Source: Pohlia nutans
Taxonomy: Eukaryota > Streptophyta > Bryopsida > Bryales > Mniaceae
Assembly: GCA_022496805.1 (NCBI GenBank)
Contig: CM040092.1
Coordinates: 15,580,113-15,644,112 of the forward strand
Length of the DNA stretch: 64,000 nucleotides
Reading direction: 5' to 3'
The notes beneath the pieces were generated by a model. That model searched no databases. It saw only the letters and a list, made by a program, of their open reading frames with translations, and was not told the origin of the DNA. Position numbers and translations under genes: made by a program. This document shows positions 46,085 to 58,655 of the stretch, one piece after another. The number at the start of each line of letters is the position of its first letter. Positions within the stretch are counted from its first letter, which is position 1.

Positions 46085-47165
46085 AATTCCACGTCACCCT
46101 AAAAAAATCCTAAATGTCATGCGGCATTTTAAAACAAAATGACTAGATTTGTGACAAAATAAATCATAGTATGTGGCTTATTGTAAATCTCTACTAGACT
46201 AAAGAAATAAGTCAGGTAGAATTCATATTGAAGTAGTGTGAGGATATGGAACAATAGTGTGTAGGACTTGGTTTTTTGAATTCTACATGTTTTCAAGGAG
46301 AATTTAATATTGTTTGAAAAGTTGGATTCTCACAAACTCATTCCAAGGTAGGAATAAGATTTTGAAAAACTTCTTGAGTTTTGAATTTTTATTTTTTTAT
46401 CTCTCCCTATCACCTCTCTTACTTTCACCTTTTTTTTTTGGTGCAACATCTTTGAGGGTTGAGTCCAAGCATCAAGTGGGGCTTCAACCTTGGCTTTTCT
46501 ATGTGTAACATGTGTTGAAATTGGACTTTGAAAATTGGACTATTAATAGTATCTAAGTATCTCAACATTCAAAGACATTATAAGAGGTTACATCAGGGGT
46601 TACATAAAGGTGCACAAAAAAATGACGGAAATATATTTTGAGTGCAGTTATGAAACATTATATATGCAGTGACAAAATGTAACAATAAACTTATGCATTG
46701 TCAACTATTGTGGCCTATCTGTATTTCTTTCATGCTCTAAAAGACCAAATTCTTATGTACATTCATTTGTTTTTAATTCCATTTTCATTTTCAACTACAT
46801 GCAAGAAAATAGTGAATCTTTTTATCTTTTGAGGTTTGACTAAGCATTTTTTTTTTGCTTTACATACTTTCAAGGTTTATGAAACTCGTTATCTATAATA
46901 TCCATATAATCTTCTTTTTTTTAATCCTAGTAGAATACCATTCTATAAAGCATCATTCCTTTCAATTAAGACGAGTCCAAAGGTCACATCTATGTGTCAC
47001 TCTTTGCAATCATATCTTAGATCCTATGCTTCTTGCATTTTTGGTATAGATAATCATCAATTTATTTGTTGATTCATGTGCATATGATTTTACTTATTAG
47101 GTTTTCATTTTAATTACGAAAGTTTCATCAACAAGTAATTAAATTAAAAAAACTGAGTATATTAA
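46085..47165. other. Intergenic after the RING-CH gene
   Basis: AATAAATC near 46157 could serve in 3'-end formation of the upstream gene. Otherwise AT-rich with short hydrophobic frames only; no gene seen. Confidence 0.4.
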
Positions 47166-47548
47166 CCCCTAAACGTTTAACCATCCAAAAAGTGGACAAT
47201 GTACAAAATCAAACACAATTTTCTCATCCATTGACTTTTTACAACGTGAAATTTTGAAGATTTCAACGTAAAAGTGCTCTTAAAAAAGTCAACTCATAAG
47301 ATTTCATTTACAAATTGTCAATATCTTATTCGTAATTGAATTACAAAAGAACTTTCAATTTTAAGTTTTAAATTTTATACAAAAATATTGGTGTCAACAA
47401 TCATAGATTTAACTGTATGGATAGAATCAAAAATTCACAATGTACAACTTTTATTCATGTATTAAGTTCAAAATATCCTTCTTAGTTACATTTTATAGAA
47501 AATCTCTGAAAGTCTCCAAATCTATAAGGGAGTGAGGACGTTTAGGGG
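47166..47548. mobile_element. TTAA-type element, 383 bp
   Basis: TTAA at 47162-47165 and 47549-47552. Ends CCCCTAAACGTTTAACC and GAGGACGTTTAGGGG. Internal-deletion derivative of the 371-940 and 29446-30017 family in the same orientation as the first. Confidence 0.8.
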
Positions 47549-50500
47549 TTAAACATAGTATAAGCAAAATTAATGCAATATTGAGTTATAGATAGTAGTA
47601 TACATCAATCACATATATGTTTGGAAAAGTTTATCATGCATCATGTTTATAAAAATAAATTTAGTAATGTCCATTCCAATCGGTGTTCACATAACCTTTA
47701 AGAATTAATTGATTGTAAAGTCCAATAGTTCTCCAAAAACAATTTTGAAGTAAAAAAACAATTTATTTGTCAAAATAGACATTTTAAAGAATGAATGACT
47801 AAAGTTTCCATATACCCGTCTATGCATGATAAATTCCCAAAGTTGATATTAGTATGAAATTTGTCACTTCCATAATTGGTATTAACACAACCAAATTATC
47901 AAGATTTATTCAAAGTACAACAAAAAATATGGAAAGGGATCCATGGTGTTGGTTATAACATCACATACACCCACCTATAAGTTTACACAATTAACTGAAG
48001 CATTTGAACTGGGTTGATTGGCATATTCTATTGAAAAAGCTCAAAACAAGATAAATGAAAGAATCCCTAAATCAAATTTTAGAAGCACTAGCTTATGGTC
48101 GGACGAAGTAGTGGCCTAAATTTGGTGATAGAATACACTACCTAAATGCTGACTTGTAAGGTGTGACAAATCAAACTTAAAAAACAAAAAAATTGTTCAA
48201 GAAGCTTCAAGTAGGTGAATTTTGACTCCATTTTGATTCATTACTAAGGAAGGTCTTCAAAGTATTTGAACTTAATGTATATACTTTACATTATATGCGT
48301 TCATGGACCCTCTAAAATTCCCTATATCACTATACAATATTTTTTATACAATGTAATATGCCTAATGCATGAATGTATAACATGCTTCTCTATAAAATTT
48401 AACATACTTAATGTGCTTACAATTTTACATCGACATTCTAATGAACATCCCTTTTGTGCACTCACATGATGTCAAGGTCATACATATACTTGCCTTCCAA
48501 AGAGGAAGATCTGTAATTAATGCAAATATTACAAATATAACTATTGGATAAAATGTAAAGATTACCAAGTTGAAAGCATCTACTAAAAGTTTCGGATGTT
48601 AAATATCTTCCAATATAAAATTATAATCTAGAATGTCTTGTCAACTAACCCAAATTTTAGAACAAGGCAGTTTCCGTTAAATAATCTCATTTTTTTCAAA
48701 TATTTAAAAAGAAATTCTTTGTGTTATTGGCTTGGTTATTGGTCCCTTGATTTTTTATTTACTTTTTGAATCAACTACACATTTTATTCCATTGAGGAAA
48801 AGAAAATATCAAAGGAGACCAAGGGAACATGATGGTCGTTGGCGAATGTCTATAGTCCAAAATGCACTTTTTGGTAAAAAATTCAAGTAAAATATGAGTC
48901 ATTTATACATGTAGTTGACATCAAAATGGAAAAATGGCCAATTCTCATCTTCACGTGAATACATAATTTGTATTATAAATACCCCAATAAAATCATAATA
49001 CGTGGCATTTACAACTGAAAAACTTTTGTGCGCAATGAAGCCCATTCACACTACAAACTCATCATTTGGTTTGAAGCGAAGCTAAGAGTGACATGGAGAG
49101 GGTTTCAAATCGTGCACCTTGTATATGGCAGCCAAAAATTATACAAGTTAGGGATTCCACAAATCAACTCTCTAGATATCCCATGCTAATATACATGTGC
49201 AAACTTATCATTTTACTTTAAATATTGATCAAATCTTGCATTTCACTAGTTTCTATGTATTTGTATATTCATTGAATACAACTCGTATTGTATTTATATT
49301 CTATTACATATTAGGGCACGTAAAAACATTGTCCAGTATTTCCTTAATCCTTAAGGTCCTCACATACTTTGTAAAAGCCAAAGCATTACCTCTGCATACT
49401 TGAAATATCACATTGTATAATTTATAATTAATCATAGATAGTCATTAACATTATAAAGGTATGACGATAATTTCAACGTGATTGGAAGATATTTTAAATA
49501 TTTATATATTTTATCAAGTAACCAAGATAAAAAATTTAAATAAATGTATTTTTGTCAAATTTAATATCTAAAATTCTATTCAAGGTAGATAAATGTTATG
49601 TTTAGAAGTAGTTACAAAATGAAAGTGAAGAAATTAAAAGAGACGCATGATTGAAGCATTTTTAGAAAGCTCTTTGTATTTTGAACCATCTAATTTCAAA
49701 TTTATCAACGGTGTAAAATCTTCAAATGAGGTCTATTCTCCAATTCCAACGGTCAAAAGATGTATCATAACTTAATTTAAACATCGAATGAAAACACCAA
49801 CTTCAACAAAGCTAAGTCAAAAAATTAAGCATAATATACTTGATTGTGCATTTAGGGGTTAAGAAAGGAAACTTGAATAAATTTTCTAGTAGAAACAATA
49901 TTTCTTGCAAGGGGCATTGTTGAGGATGTTTCTACCTAAAACAATGGTAGAGGTTTTTGTGTTTACTTCCAACACTAGAAATGAGTATAATTTGAAATTT
50001 GAAATTTTGTAAAGTAACATGGAATTTTTGACATACATATCATAAAATTCCATGTTTTGGGTGACATCCTAGGTGCCGTTAGCGTAAAAACACGGCACGT
50101 TCAAAGTTGGATGTAGCTCAACTCGAGGGAGCATAGGGCCCGTATATGTGTTTTCGATGAGGAATGTTTGTGGGAACAAACACCATAAATTTGGAAAGGC
50201 ATGCGTTGATTGCAATGTCACTTGTAACGCAATGAATAATGCGGATGTTTTCTGGTAAACGTTAAATAAAACATGAAAATGCTACATGGGCTGGGGGATT
50301 TGATTTCACTGTGGGTAACTATGAAAAATTTACTATAAGCTGAGAATAACACCCGAAGGTAAAAAAAAAACAAGAAAAAAGCATGGGATGTTTATGGGAT
50401 ATAATTAGATTATGATTTGACTTGTTGCAACCTTTGGGTTGCTCTAAATTTGAGAATATTGTACTTTTCCCTACATTTCTAAAATGCTATGATGATCCAA

Positions 50501-50876
50501 TTTGGGATGTATAGTAGGGAGACAAAATTTGGTGTTTTTACATTTCACCTTGGGAAAAAATCAAATCTGCCATTTTTGAAAGGCCTCCAAAGGCACAGAA
50601 ATTGTCCCTTGGCTACTAAATTTGGAGCATAGGTTCATTTATGAGTCCATTACATGTGTACCAAGTTTCGTGGCCTAAAATTTTACCAAAATTAAATTAT
50701 TGCAAATTTACTAACATGTATGCTTTCTGGGTCATCAAGTTATTGCTAAATGAAATATGACACCTCATGCTTTGAAATTTAAAATTCTATCATGCATAAA
50801 ATTTAACTTTATTATTTCTCAAAATATCAACATGTCAATATGAGGTGTCAAACTTTTTGTATGAGCATTTGTTGTT
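47549..50876. other. Intergenic, no gene accepted
   Basis: AT-rich with hydrophobic spurious frames. A TTAA terminus (CATTTAGGGG-TTAA) at about 49850-49862 marks the end of one more TTAA element. Around 50095-50262 a plus-strand frame of about 50 codons with several Cys (NVCGNKHHKFGKACVDC) ends at TAA; it may be a gene fragment, but I cannot support a gene model. Confidence 0.4.
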
Positions 50877-51094
50877 CATGTTTGAAAATTGCAACATTCT
50901 CTAAAATAAACATACCCGTAGTAAATTTGCAATAATTCCATTTTGATAAATCTCTAAACTCATAAAAGCATGTTTTTATGAGTTTATTATATGTGTACCA
51001 AGTTTTGTGGCTTAGAGATTTATCAAAATGGAATTATTGCAAATTTACTAAGTCAGGGTATGTGTTTTTAGAGAATGTTGCAATTTTCAAACAT
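50877..51094. repeat. Inverted repeat, arms about 82 bp
   Basis: 50877-50958 and 51012-51094 are near-perfect reverse complements (CATGTTTGAAAATTGCAAC, TTAGAGATTTATCAAAATGG). A diverged third copy of one arm lies at about 50645-50720. Fold-back element or hairpin source. Confidence 0.75.
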
Positions 51095-51133
51095 AGACAA
51101 GGTGAAGGCGGATCTAAAATTAATCGGAGATAG

Positions 51134-51307
51134 GGACGACAGTTGTTAGGCACTGCTCAAGAGGATGTAGTTGCAAATCGTCTTGCAAACCTTCAGCAGG
51201 TTAAACGATCTGCTTCCAAGCGAAACATGGAGCTCTGTTGGAGTTTGCGGGAAATGGATGCAGTAGACCTACCATTTCGTTGGAATAGACAGCTCACATC
51301 GTTGTAG
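51134..51307 (+). CDS. Possible terminal exon, unknown protein
   Basis: After a GATAG acceptor-like site the frame stays open for 57 codons to TAG 51305-51307. Its composition is protein-like and Leu/Arg/Gln-rich (QEDVVANRLANLQQVKR, ELCWSLREMDAVDLPFRW). I see no family match and could not identify the preceding exon; the inverted repeat lies directly upstream. It may be the 3' end of a gene broken by that repeat. Confidence 0.3.
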   Translation, partial: GRQLLGTAQEDVVANRLANLQQVKRSASKRNMELCWSLREMDAVDLPFRWNRQLTSL

Positions 51308-51922
51308 GAGCATTTTGGCGGTTTATTTGGGTGCGTGATATCTAACTTGTCCTATGTATCCCAACATTGGACTGTATGGATGAGGGTGGTTGCAAGCTAC
51401 GGTCACCCAAACTTTTTGTCACGGCATGCAAATTGGTGCACTTACCCAATCTTTGGAAAATCATCAATAAATATTGGAATGGAATTTTGTGACGAAACAA
51501 ATTGCATTGTTTCTAGAATTCTAAAGTTAAGATGTCTACCACAATAAAGTTTGCAAATTTTCAATCTTTCTATCCAAATTAAGCATTTCTACTTAGATTT
51601 GGTAGCGTGTCGCTTGTCAAAAGTGCACCTATTTTATGGGAAATGCTAGAAGGGGGTCAAATTTGAACTTCAAAAATTTATAGCAACATACCACAAGTGT
51701 GTACAAAGGTACCATATTTTATTTTTTTGGGTACTACGCTTACTTATTTTTTAATTAATTGTTTGGTGATGTTTTTGTTTTTTAAGATTTTTGTGCAGTT
51801 AAAACTTTTTTTTGGATTTTTTTTTTTGGAAATGAAATAATGGTTCAATTTCAGAGGTGGGATATGAAATGCATTTTTCATAAAACCTAGCTAAGGATGT
51901 TATGTAAAAAAGGCTCTAATTA

Positions 51923-52153
51923 CCCCTACTCGGTAAAAAACAGAAAAGGCTATTGAGTAATGTCCAAAGACTTGAAATTAACTTAACAATTGCTAAAGTG
52001 AAAGTATTAGCATAAACCCTATTTGGGATGGTGAAATTTTTGACCTAATTGAAAGTTGAGAGGTGCGCATTACTACGCTAGTGCACGAGCTGCATGGCCT
52101 TTAGCTGCACAAGCTGCACTCACCACTTGGTAGACCGTAGCTTGCAATCACCC
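51923..52153. repeat. Left member of a 231-bp inverted pair
   Basis: Almost identical, without indels, to the reverse complement of 63770-64000 (one mismatch noticed). The match starts at CCCCTACTCGGT and ends at GCTTGCAATCACCC. The partner is cut by the window edge, so the true repeat is longer. Confidence 0.85.
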
Positions 52154-53065
52154 ATGATGTACATGGCCTAGATTTTTTTCACTATGACCTTCTCGCCGAT
52201 TTATCGCTTTTCTAAATTATGCATTTGCAGTCTGTTGATACGATGATGACATGTTTATTATTTCTGATAGTGAGCCCTTATTATTCTCTTGCGCAAGAAA
52301 GGTCTAGGTTTGAAGTAGATCCATCAGAGGTGGTGGATGATTTGCCACAGCCCTGGAGTTTATGAAGATGCCATCCGAGCATAGATTTTTGTATTGCACT
52401 GGATGCTCCGATGAACCTCTGTAGATATCTTTCTTCTTTTAGTTGGTGTCCAAGTTTTACTATGTGCACAGTTCTGATCAGATTTTGGCTTGATGTTGTG
52501 ACATGAATCCTAAGTTCGAGATAGGATTTTGTTTTCTAGACACGATTTTGTTCTCACATTCCAACTTTATGAATACCTCCAACAGACATAGATTATCGGA
52601 GAGTTGACTATGCTTTTTTTTAATGGGCGGGCCGCTGACGCTGAACTATGAACAATTATCAGTCCCCAAATCTATGTGTGCAGTTCTTCTGTAAATAAAA
52701 TTAAGTTTGGTTTCAGCTGATATTTGTTTATATATGTATTCACAATGATATCTTTTGGATGCTTGGTTGCTTTAGCAATGATAATGTTTCTCATATCATA
52801 CTCGTGGTTACGAAATTGAATTTCCATTACATGGTTATCTGCTTCTTCAGGTCAAGTTGTCATATCTTGTTTTGATATCGGCGACCAGTCGGTACATCAA
52901 TATAGTTACTAGGGGTTCTAATCAATAGAACTTGTTGGACCAGCAGAGACTAGGATGCATGTTTGTAGCGCGTTCAGGCTAGTCCTTCGCTTCGGTTTGC
53001 TCTCTCTATGGAATTTTTCATGTTCATGCTCCTACATTGTACAACACGTTGTTTATTCCTTTTAT
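52154..53065. other. Intergenic, no gene seen
   Basis: AT-rich with only short frames; nothing recognised. Confidence 0.45.
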
Positions 53066-53396
53066 CACTAGTAGAAAACATGGTCGAAAAGAACTGCAAC
53101 CAAAATCGGCTGCGGTTCTTTTGACCACCCCGATTTGCAATCGCTAAATGACTGCAGATTTGTTTTTTTAGATTTGCGACTGCAATTTCAATCATTTAGG
53201 GGCGTGTAATATACCGTTGAAAAGGTATTTTCAAGACCTTCCCAACGATGTATTACACGCCCTGAAATTCCTAAAATTGCAGTCGTAAATTAAAAAAGAA
53301 AAATTTGCAGTCGCTAAGCGACTGCAGATCAGGGTGGTCAAAAGAACCGCAACCGATTTTGGTTGCGGTTCTTTTCGACCATGTTTTCTACTAGTG
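53066..53396. mobile_element. CACTA MITE, 331 bp, almost fully palindromic
   Basis: Ends CACTAGTAGAAAACATGG and CCATGTTTTCTACTAGTG, TAT duplicated on both sides (53063-53065, 53397-53399). The whole element folds back, including inner arms with GTCGCTAA and GGGCGTGTAATA-type pairs. Confidence 0.9.
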
Positions 53397-54763
53397 TATG
53401 AATTTGTTTTCTAAAGTTGTTTGTAATCAAATTCATGTGTTTTTTTGGTAATTTAGGTCAAGTCCATCAAAGATTGATTAATGGGAGTATTGTGTCGGTT
53501 GTTTGCTGACATCATTCTGCCACTGATGCTTGTCAATATTATGGGTGAAGCATTTGAAGTTTGGCTGTGAGGTTACTTCTCTGGGAAGTACTATATTCTG
53601 GACTACTAAAACTGCAATAATATATTTAAGTACATCAAGGTATTGTCGTGGTGTGGATTGTTCTTCCTTTTTCCTACTTAAGTTTGAGTTCTTTGCAATG
53701 TCTCAAAAGACTGTCGACATATTCTTGGACTTTTTTCTATAATTAGTTAAATATCCGTTATAGATATCAATCATATCAGGAGTTATAAAAATTAATAAAG
53801 GAAGAGCTTCACCCATTTTTGTGTTAATTGATCTTTAGGCATTGCAAATGTTATAAACAACATGATTGAGGACATCAACTTAAATGTTCGGACGTTTCGA
53901 CAAACGCCTAAGATGAAATTTAGAATAGACGGCTCACTTCCCCGTGTTCATGGTTATGTTTACGCACCAAAGTTTATGCACCAAAGTGCTTATACACCAA
54001 AGTGGTTATGCACCAAAATAGTTATGCAAATTTGGTGCGTTCTCTGTGTTCCGGTACGTTCCACCCTTCTGTTGTAGGGTTTGAAAATCTTTTTTTATAT
54101 CTAATTTTATAAATTTTCAAAGTAAAAAGTTTTTCAAACCCTAAAACCGTTTTTTAGACTCAACAATTAAAGTTGAGCAAAAATTTCCACAAAAAGAAAG
54201 ACAATGCCAATATGGTTCAGTTTAGCTTGAAAGGTGGCAAAAATGAATTTGGCCCCTTTCTATTTGACCAATCACAACACACTGCGATGTCAAAGAGATA
54301 CAAACTTGAACCTCCAACAGAAGCTCTTCTAAACCTAGCTTGAGTTGCTATGGAGGAGTCTCCACATACCCCCACACCAACCTTATGCTCCTCCAAGGAA
54401 AAGAGCTTGGTGGCTTGTGCGACTAGATGTCCGAAAAGTTTATATCAAGATCAAAAACTCCATGTGGAAGACAGGCTACCTAATACGTATTTTACGGATA
54501 ACTCCAAGGAATCAACCAAAACCAATATCTATACCTTTCTACCCATGAACCGTGCTTATCCGATTCCCTACCAATTCCTAGATTAGGTTAGTTTCAAAAA
54601 AGATCACACCTTGCACTTAGAATTGTTACATTTATCAAACACTCTCAGAAATGAGTGAAGCGGATGTCTTTATTCAATAGAAGTTTATAGTCTGGTTCGT
54701 GGGGTCCTCACGGTTTTCCACAAATCTACTTTAAATGATACGTTTTTTGGATTTTTTGGAAAA
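53397..54763. other. Intergenic, no gene seen
   Basis: A short reiteration (TTATGCACCAAAGTG-like, about 53975-54030) is visible. Frames near 54345-54586 overlap each other in different phases and lack support. Confidence 0.4.
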
Positions 54764-54824
54764 GTGAGATTCAGAAGTAAAAATGTCGAAGGGGACAACA
54801 GATCACAAATGGAACTGAAGTGCT

Positions 54825-55077
54825 GGGCCATTCACACCAAGAAGCTCCAGCACTTGCGTTGCGTTCCTAGAATGCTGTCAAATAAATTTCAAAAATAATA
54901 TACAATTTCTTGCTTTTGGCCAACGCATGTGCATTGGTGGAGCACAAATTTCTTGTGGCACCCAAAATGCATTGGAGCAACTCCTTGTATACGATAGGTT
55001 AAAAAAATAAATTTTACCAAAAACTTACTTGATGAATGTAGATCCTCTGCCGCACACTCGACTCGTGTGAATGGGCC
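54825..55077. mobile_element. MITE family G1, copy 3, 253 bp
   Basis: Ends GGGCCATTCACACC and GTGTGAATGGGCC. Collinear with 10755-11055 over AAGAAGCTCCAGCACTTGCG, TTTCAAAAATA and AAAACTTACTTGATGAA, with internal deletions. Confidence 0.75.
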
Positions 55078-55124
55078 ATGTGATGTTCATCACAATAATG
55101 AAGCTTCCAGAAGCCACTAGAGGT

Positions 55125-55367
55125 CTACTGGCGTAAGAAAGGTAACGTGATTCTGGGGTCAAGTAATCTGAAATTCCTCCGGTAACTTACTGGAAGTGCG
55201 GGGTCAGCTACTACTGTTGTCACGTTGTCACCTCCGACATTTTTACTTCTGAATCTCACCTTTCCTCTGAAATCCCATCTCGGGTTAACATAACATTTAG
55301 TAGCCTTCGTGCCCACTACCTTTCCTTCATGCACTCTGCTCATCACGTTGAGCTTCCACTTGCCCAC
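55125..55367 (-). CDS. Exon-like frame with splice-like sites, unknown product
   Basis: On the minus strand 80 codons stay open with a basic, protein-like sequence (MGKWKLNVMSRVHEGKVVGT, RRNFRLLDPRITLPF). Donor-like AAG|GTGAGA and CCA|GTAAGT lie inside it, so parts may be intronic. A stretch within it (55233-55262) is repeated in inverted orientation at 54764-54792 on the other side of MITE copy 3. Function unknown; could be the remains of a duplicated exon. Confidence 0.25.
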   Translation of the reverse strand: MGKWKLNVMSRVHEGKVVGTKATKCYVNPRWDFRGKVRFRSKNVGGDNVTTVVADPALPVSYRRNFRLLDPRITLPFLRQ

Positions 55368-55452
55368 TTAGCTACTGATGAAATACTGTTGGGTGTAGAG
55401 TATTTCACACCATCTATTGTAGAACCAAGGTAAAGACAGTGCATGCTATTGA

Positions 55453-55814
55453 GGGCTGCTTCACACTGTGGCCGTCAAGGTCAAGAGGCCGTGAGATTGA
55501 GTGGCCAAACTTTGTTGAGAGTTCAAAGAAACGGGTTGAAAATAGGCAATAAAATATAGTTTTGATTTTTTATGAAAAAAAATGGACGGCCTCTCGACCA
55601 TAGTTTGGGTTTCTATTCCCGTTCGACCCAAACTTTCTTCAAGAGTCCGTCAACCTTGGTCAAAAAGTCTTGCCATGTAGGCATTTTGAAGGGCGACGGC
55701 CTTTGGACTTCGGCCTCTAGTGTGAAGGGTCGAGAGGCTGAATTCTTGGTTTCTTGCAATCCAATTGGTGGAAATGGACAACCTCTCAACGTTCGGCCAT
55801 AGTGTGAAGGAGCC
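55453..55814. mobile_element. PIF/Harbinger MITE, 362 bp
   Basis: Ends GGGCTGCTTCACACTGTGGCC and GGCCATAGTGTGAAGGAGCC. Collinear with 30697-31059 in reverse, and its left part matches the left end of the transposase-bearing element at 59204. Ends are a little decayed and the TAA duplication is no longer clean. Confidence 0.8.
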
Positions 55815-56457
55815 ATGAATATTATGTAAAAAGTGGAAGAAAGGTTAAAGGCTAGCCCGCCCAGGGGCCGGAAAAGTGAACAGATGAAAGAAAAAAGAGG
55901 GGATGAAAGGAACCACAGCCCGAGGTGAATCCACGCAGGGATGAAGGGCATAGAAAAGGTGACTACCTAGAGAAAAAGCTGGGTCACACGGTAAAAAGGT
56001 CGGAGAAAAGGTCACGCGGTAAATTTTTTTGGAATCTCCTCTTTCCAAAAACATATATCACCTCACATAATATTCTTAAGCTATAGACTTCGTACACCTA
56101 CTAAAGTTTCTGAGATTTTTTCCGATGTTCTTGAACACTCTTTGTTTTCACATCTTAAGTTTGTCTTACATGCATCACTCCTACTAAATTTCCTCATATA
56201 AGGGCAAGTGTCATCTTTCACTCGATGTTCCAACGAAAGATATTGTATCAGTAAAAAACCAACTAAGTAGTAGGCGGTGCAGTACCCTATTGCTTAAGAA
56301 ATCAATGTTATAAGGATCAAGGTTGCCACGGCGTCCGACGGGCCGCCTACAAATAGTGGTCCAATTCACCTCCTTCTCGCTTGATATCAAAAGATTTGAG
56401 CATATTTGAGCAAATCCACAAAACATTTATATCAAACTCTAGTTCGTTCAACCTTAA
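55815..56457. other. Intergenic, no gene seen
   Basis: Moderate GC near 55850-56000, frames on the minus strand without motifs. Nothing recognised. Confidence 0.4.
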
Positions 56458-57002
56458 CCTTTAAGCGTCCATACTATAGTTACCCGGTCAAACCTCATTA
56501 ATTCCATACATTCTAATATATTATATTTTTTGGTATTTTTCCAATGCAAGGTACTGTTAAACCAGTTTATCCTGATTTTTTCATAATTATGTAAATAAAA
56601 ATGACTTTGATAAGATTTTTCAAAGATTTTTCCTTGTAAAAGTCATAGTAATTACAAAAATTATTATAATAGTATGAATTCTTTATGAGAAATGTAAATA
56701 ATAGTGATGAACAACATGGTGTAGGTAGCATGCTTCTTGAGCTTACATACAAAGAAATTCGATAGAAAAACTATTTCTACAGTGTATATTGGAATTTTAA
56801 GGAATTGAGCTTTAAAGTACTATAAAAAAATGCTATTTTAACAATTTTGAAGAATGGTAAATTAGACTACAAAATAGAAGATAACCCACACACTTTTTTA
56901 GTTGGGACCATTTTCATTTGAAATTAGGAACTATGTGAAAATTAGCGTTTGGCTGAAAAATGACTAAACATAGCCCCACGGGGTTCCTTGCACGCCTAGG
57001 GG
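56458..57002. mobile_element. TTAA-type element, 545 bp
   Basis: TTAA at 56454-56457 and 57003-57006. Left end CCTTTAAGCGTCC; right end CACGCCTAGGGG. Body not closely related to the other copies I compared, so the family assignment rests on ends and target. Confidence 0.5.
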
Positions 57003-57089
57003 TTAACAAGGCAAAACATTTGTCTTATCCACAAGTCCACGCCCAGTGATCCAAAATGATTTGTGATGCAACTTACATAACATTGTTAA

Positions 57090-57590
57090 CCCTTTAGTGA
57101 CCTAACAACCATTTTATGGTCGCTGTCTAAGATGAAAAAAATTTGTTTTTATAAAAAATAAAAAATAATTTCAAACAATAAATCAAGTCTATTTTTCAAT
57201 CCAATTTGAATAATGTCAATCCAAGTTAAACTCCACCGAGGAGATTTTTTCAAAGACAAAGATCTCAATATTGTCCTAGTGTTATAAAATTTACTATTTT
57301 AGGAAACTATTGATGTTGGCTCTTTTGAAGAAAATTCTTTTTTAATGAATGTATACAAAATTTCAAATTTTAAAGATAAATTTGTACTTTTGGTGAATAT
57401 TTAATGGTAAATGCTTCTAAATGTATTGCATGAGTATTTAAAACATTTTTTGAAACTTCTTGAAAGATTTGTAATTACTAAACATCATGCTTCTCATTTA
57501 AAAAAAATAAAATCAAACTTCATCAAAATTATAGAAGTAACATTTTATAACACATTTAGGTTTTGCCCTTACCGCTCTGTCATTTAGGAG
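57090..57590. mobile_element. TTAA-type element, about 500 bp
   Basis: TTAA at 57086-57089, left end CCCTTTAGTGACC; right end CATTTAGGAG followed by a decayed TTTA. Reverse relative of 35300-35738. Confidence 0.5.
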
Positions 57591-58592
57591 TTTAGCTTGA
57601 TCCTTTTTTCTATAGTAGCACTCAACACCTACCACTTCAAGAACTCAACACCTATCATTTTCTTGTAGAAAAAGGAACTGCAGAATAAAATGAAGGACTA
57701 TGCTAAAGTTGCATAAGGTTCTTTAGCCCTTGGAAGTTGTACCTAGAAATAAAAATCGTTGCACGAGAATCACTGTAGCGGATTCTAGAATATTGGACAT
57801 GCCATGTAATTCTTCACCTAAATAATGATGGTGAAAAGTTGGAAAATTACAAAAACCCCGCCTCAAGAATCACATTTTTTGAATATTTTATCTTATATGC
57901 AATGAGAACAAAAGGGTGAACTTTAGGAAGGGCTAAAGAACCTTATGTGTGCAAGAATGTTCATAGAATTGTTCATCCAGACCTAATAATGATATTGACT
58001 CCCTCAATGCTGGGTCATCATTTGGAAAAGCTGGAGAAATAGATAGCTACACGGATTATTGCCATTACTGTGAGTCACAGTAATTCAACATTCTCATAGT
58101 AGTTGTGGTATTAGGATAAAGTGTGACTCATAACAATTGAGAAATCTGAGAGTGAGTAGTGAAGATTGTGTGTAAAGTATCACACTAATTAGTGTGTAAA
58201 ATCTCACACTAATTCTGTGACACATAGTAATGGCAGTAATCAATGTAGCTCCTCTACCGACTTGGGGGCGCCGTCATCTGGACATGTGGCTCCAAGTGCC
58301 ACCAACCGTCGGTTGCCCGGTCACGTACTGCAAGATAAGCAAGCATATGAATGTGAGTGGGCCACCTGGTAACTTAGCCCATGCCTCAGTAGTATCTTGA
58401 GGGATGCTACACTAAATAGGGGTATTAAGGGCATTTTACACTAGAGACAAGAAGTCGTGAGGAGAGAAATTTCAGCCAATGGGAGGTCTAAAAACCGAGA
58501 AGACCTGAAATTTTTAGTTCAAGGGATGGAAGGAGAAAATGACGTGGACAACACTTTTGTCCTTTGTGGCAACAAAAGTACACATTTTCAAA
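57591..58592. other. Intergenic, with a short inverted pair
   Basis: GATTATTGCCATTACTGTG at about 58047 pairs with the reverse CAGTAATC-type phrase at about 58220, enclosing reiterated CACACTAATT. Could be a small element. About 58457-58600 stays open without motifs. Confidence 0.4.
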
Positions 58593-58655
58593 GGCCTCCG
58601 GATTTTGCGTCAATCCCACCTCAAGAGGTGGGTCTAACGCAAAATCCGGGGGGCC
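58593..58655. repeat. 63-bp GC-rich hairpin
   Basis: GGCCTCCGGATTTTGCGT pairs with ACGCAAAATCCGGGGGGCC; the stem continues through CCCACCTC/GTGGG with a 5-nt loop. It stands out in AT-rich surroundings. Confidence 0.6.

Noticed and set aside
54345..54586. Two overlapping plus-strand frames of 67 and 78 codons
   Set aside because: Open in different phases over the same bases, no motif, no splice support.
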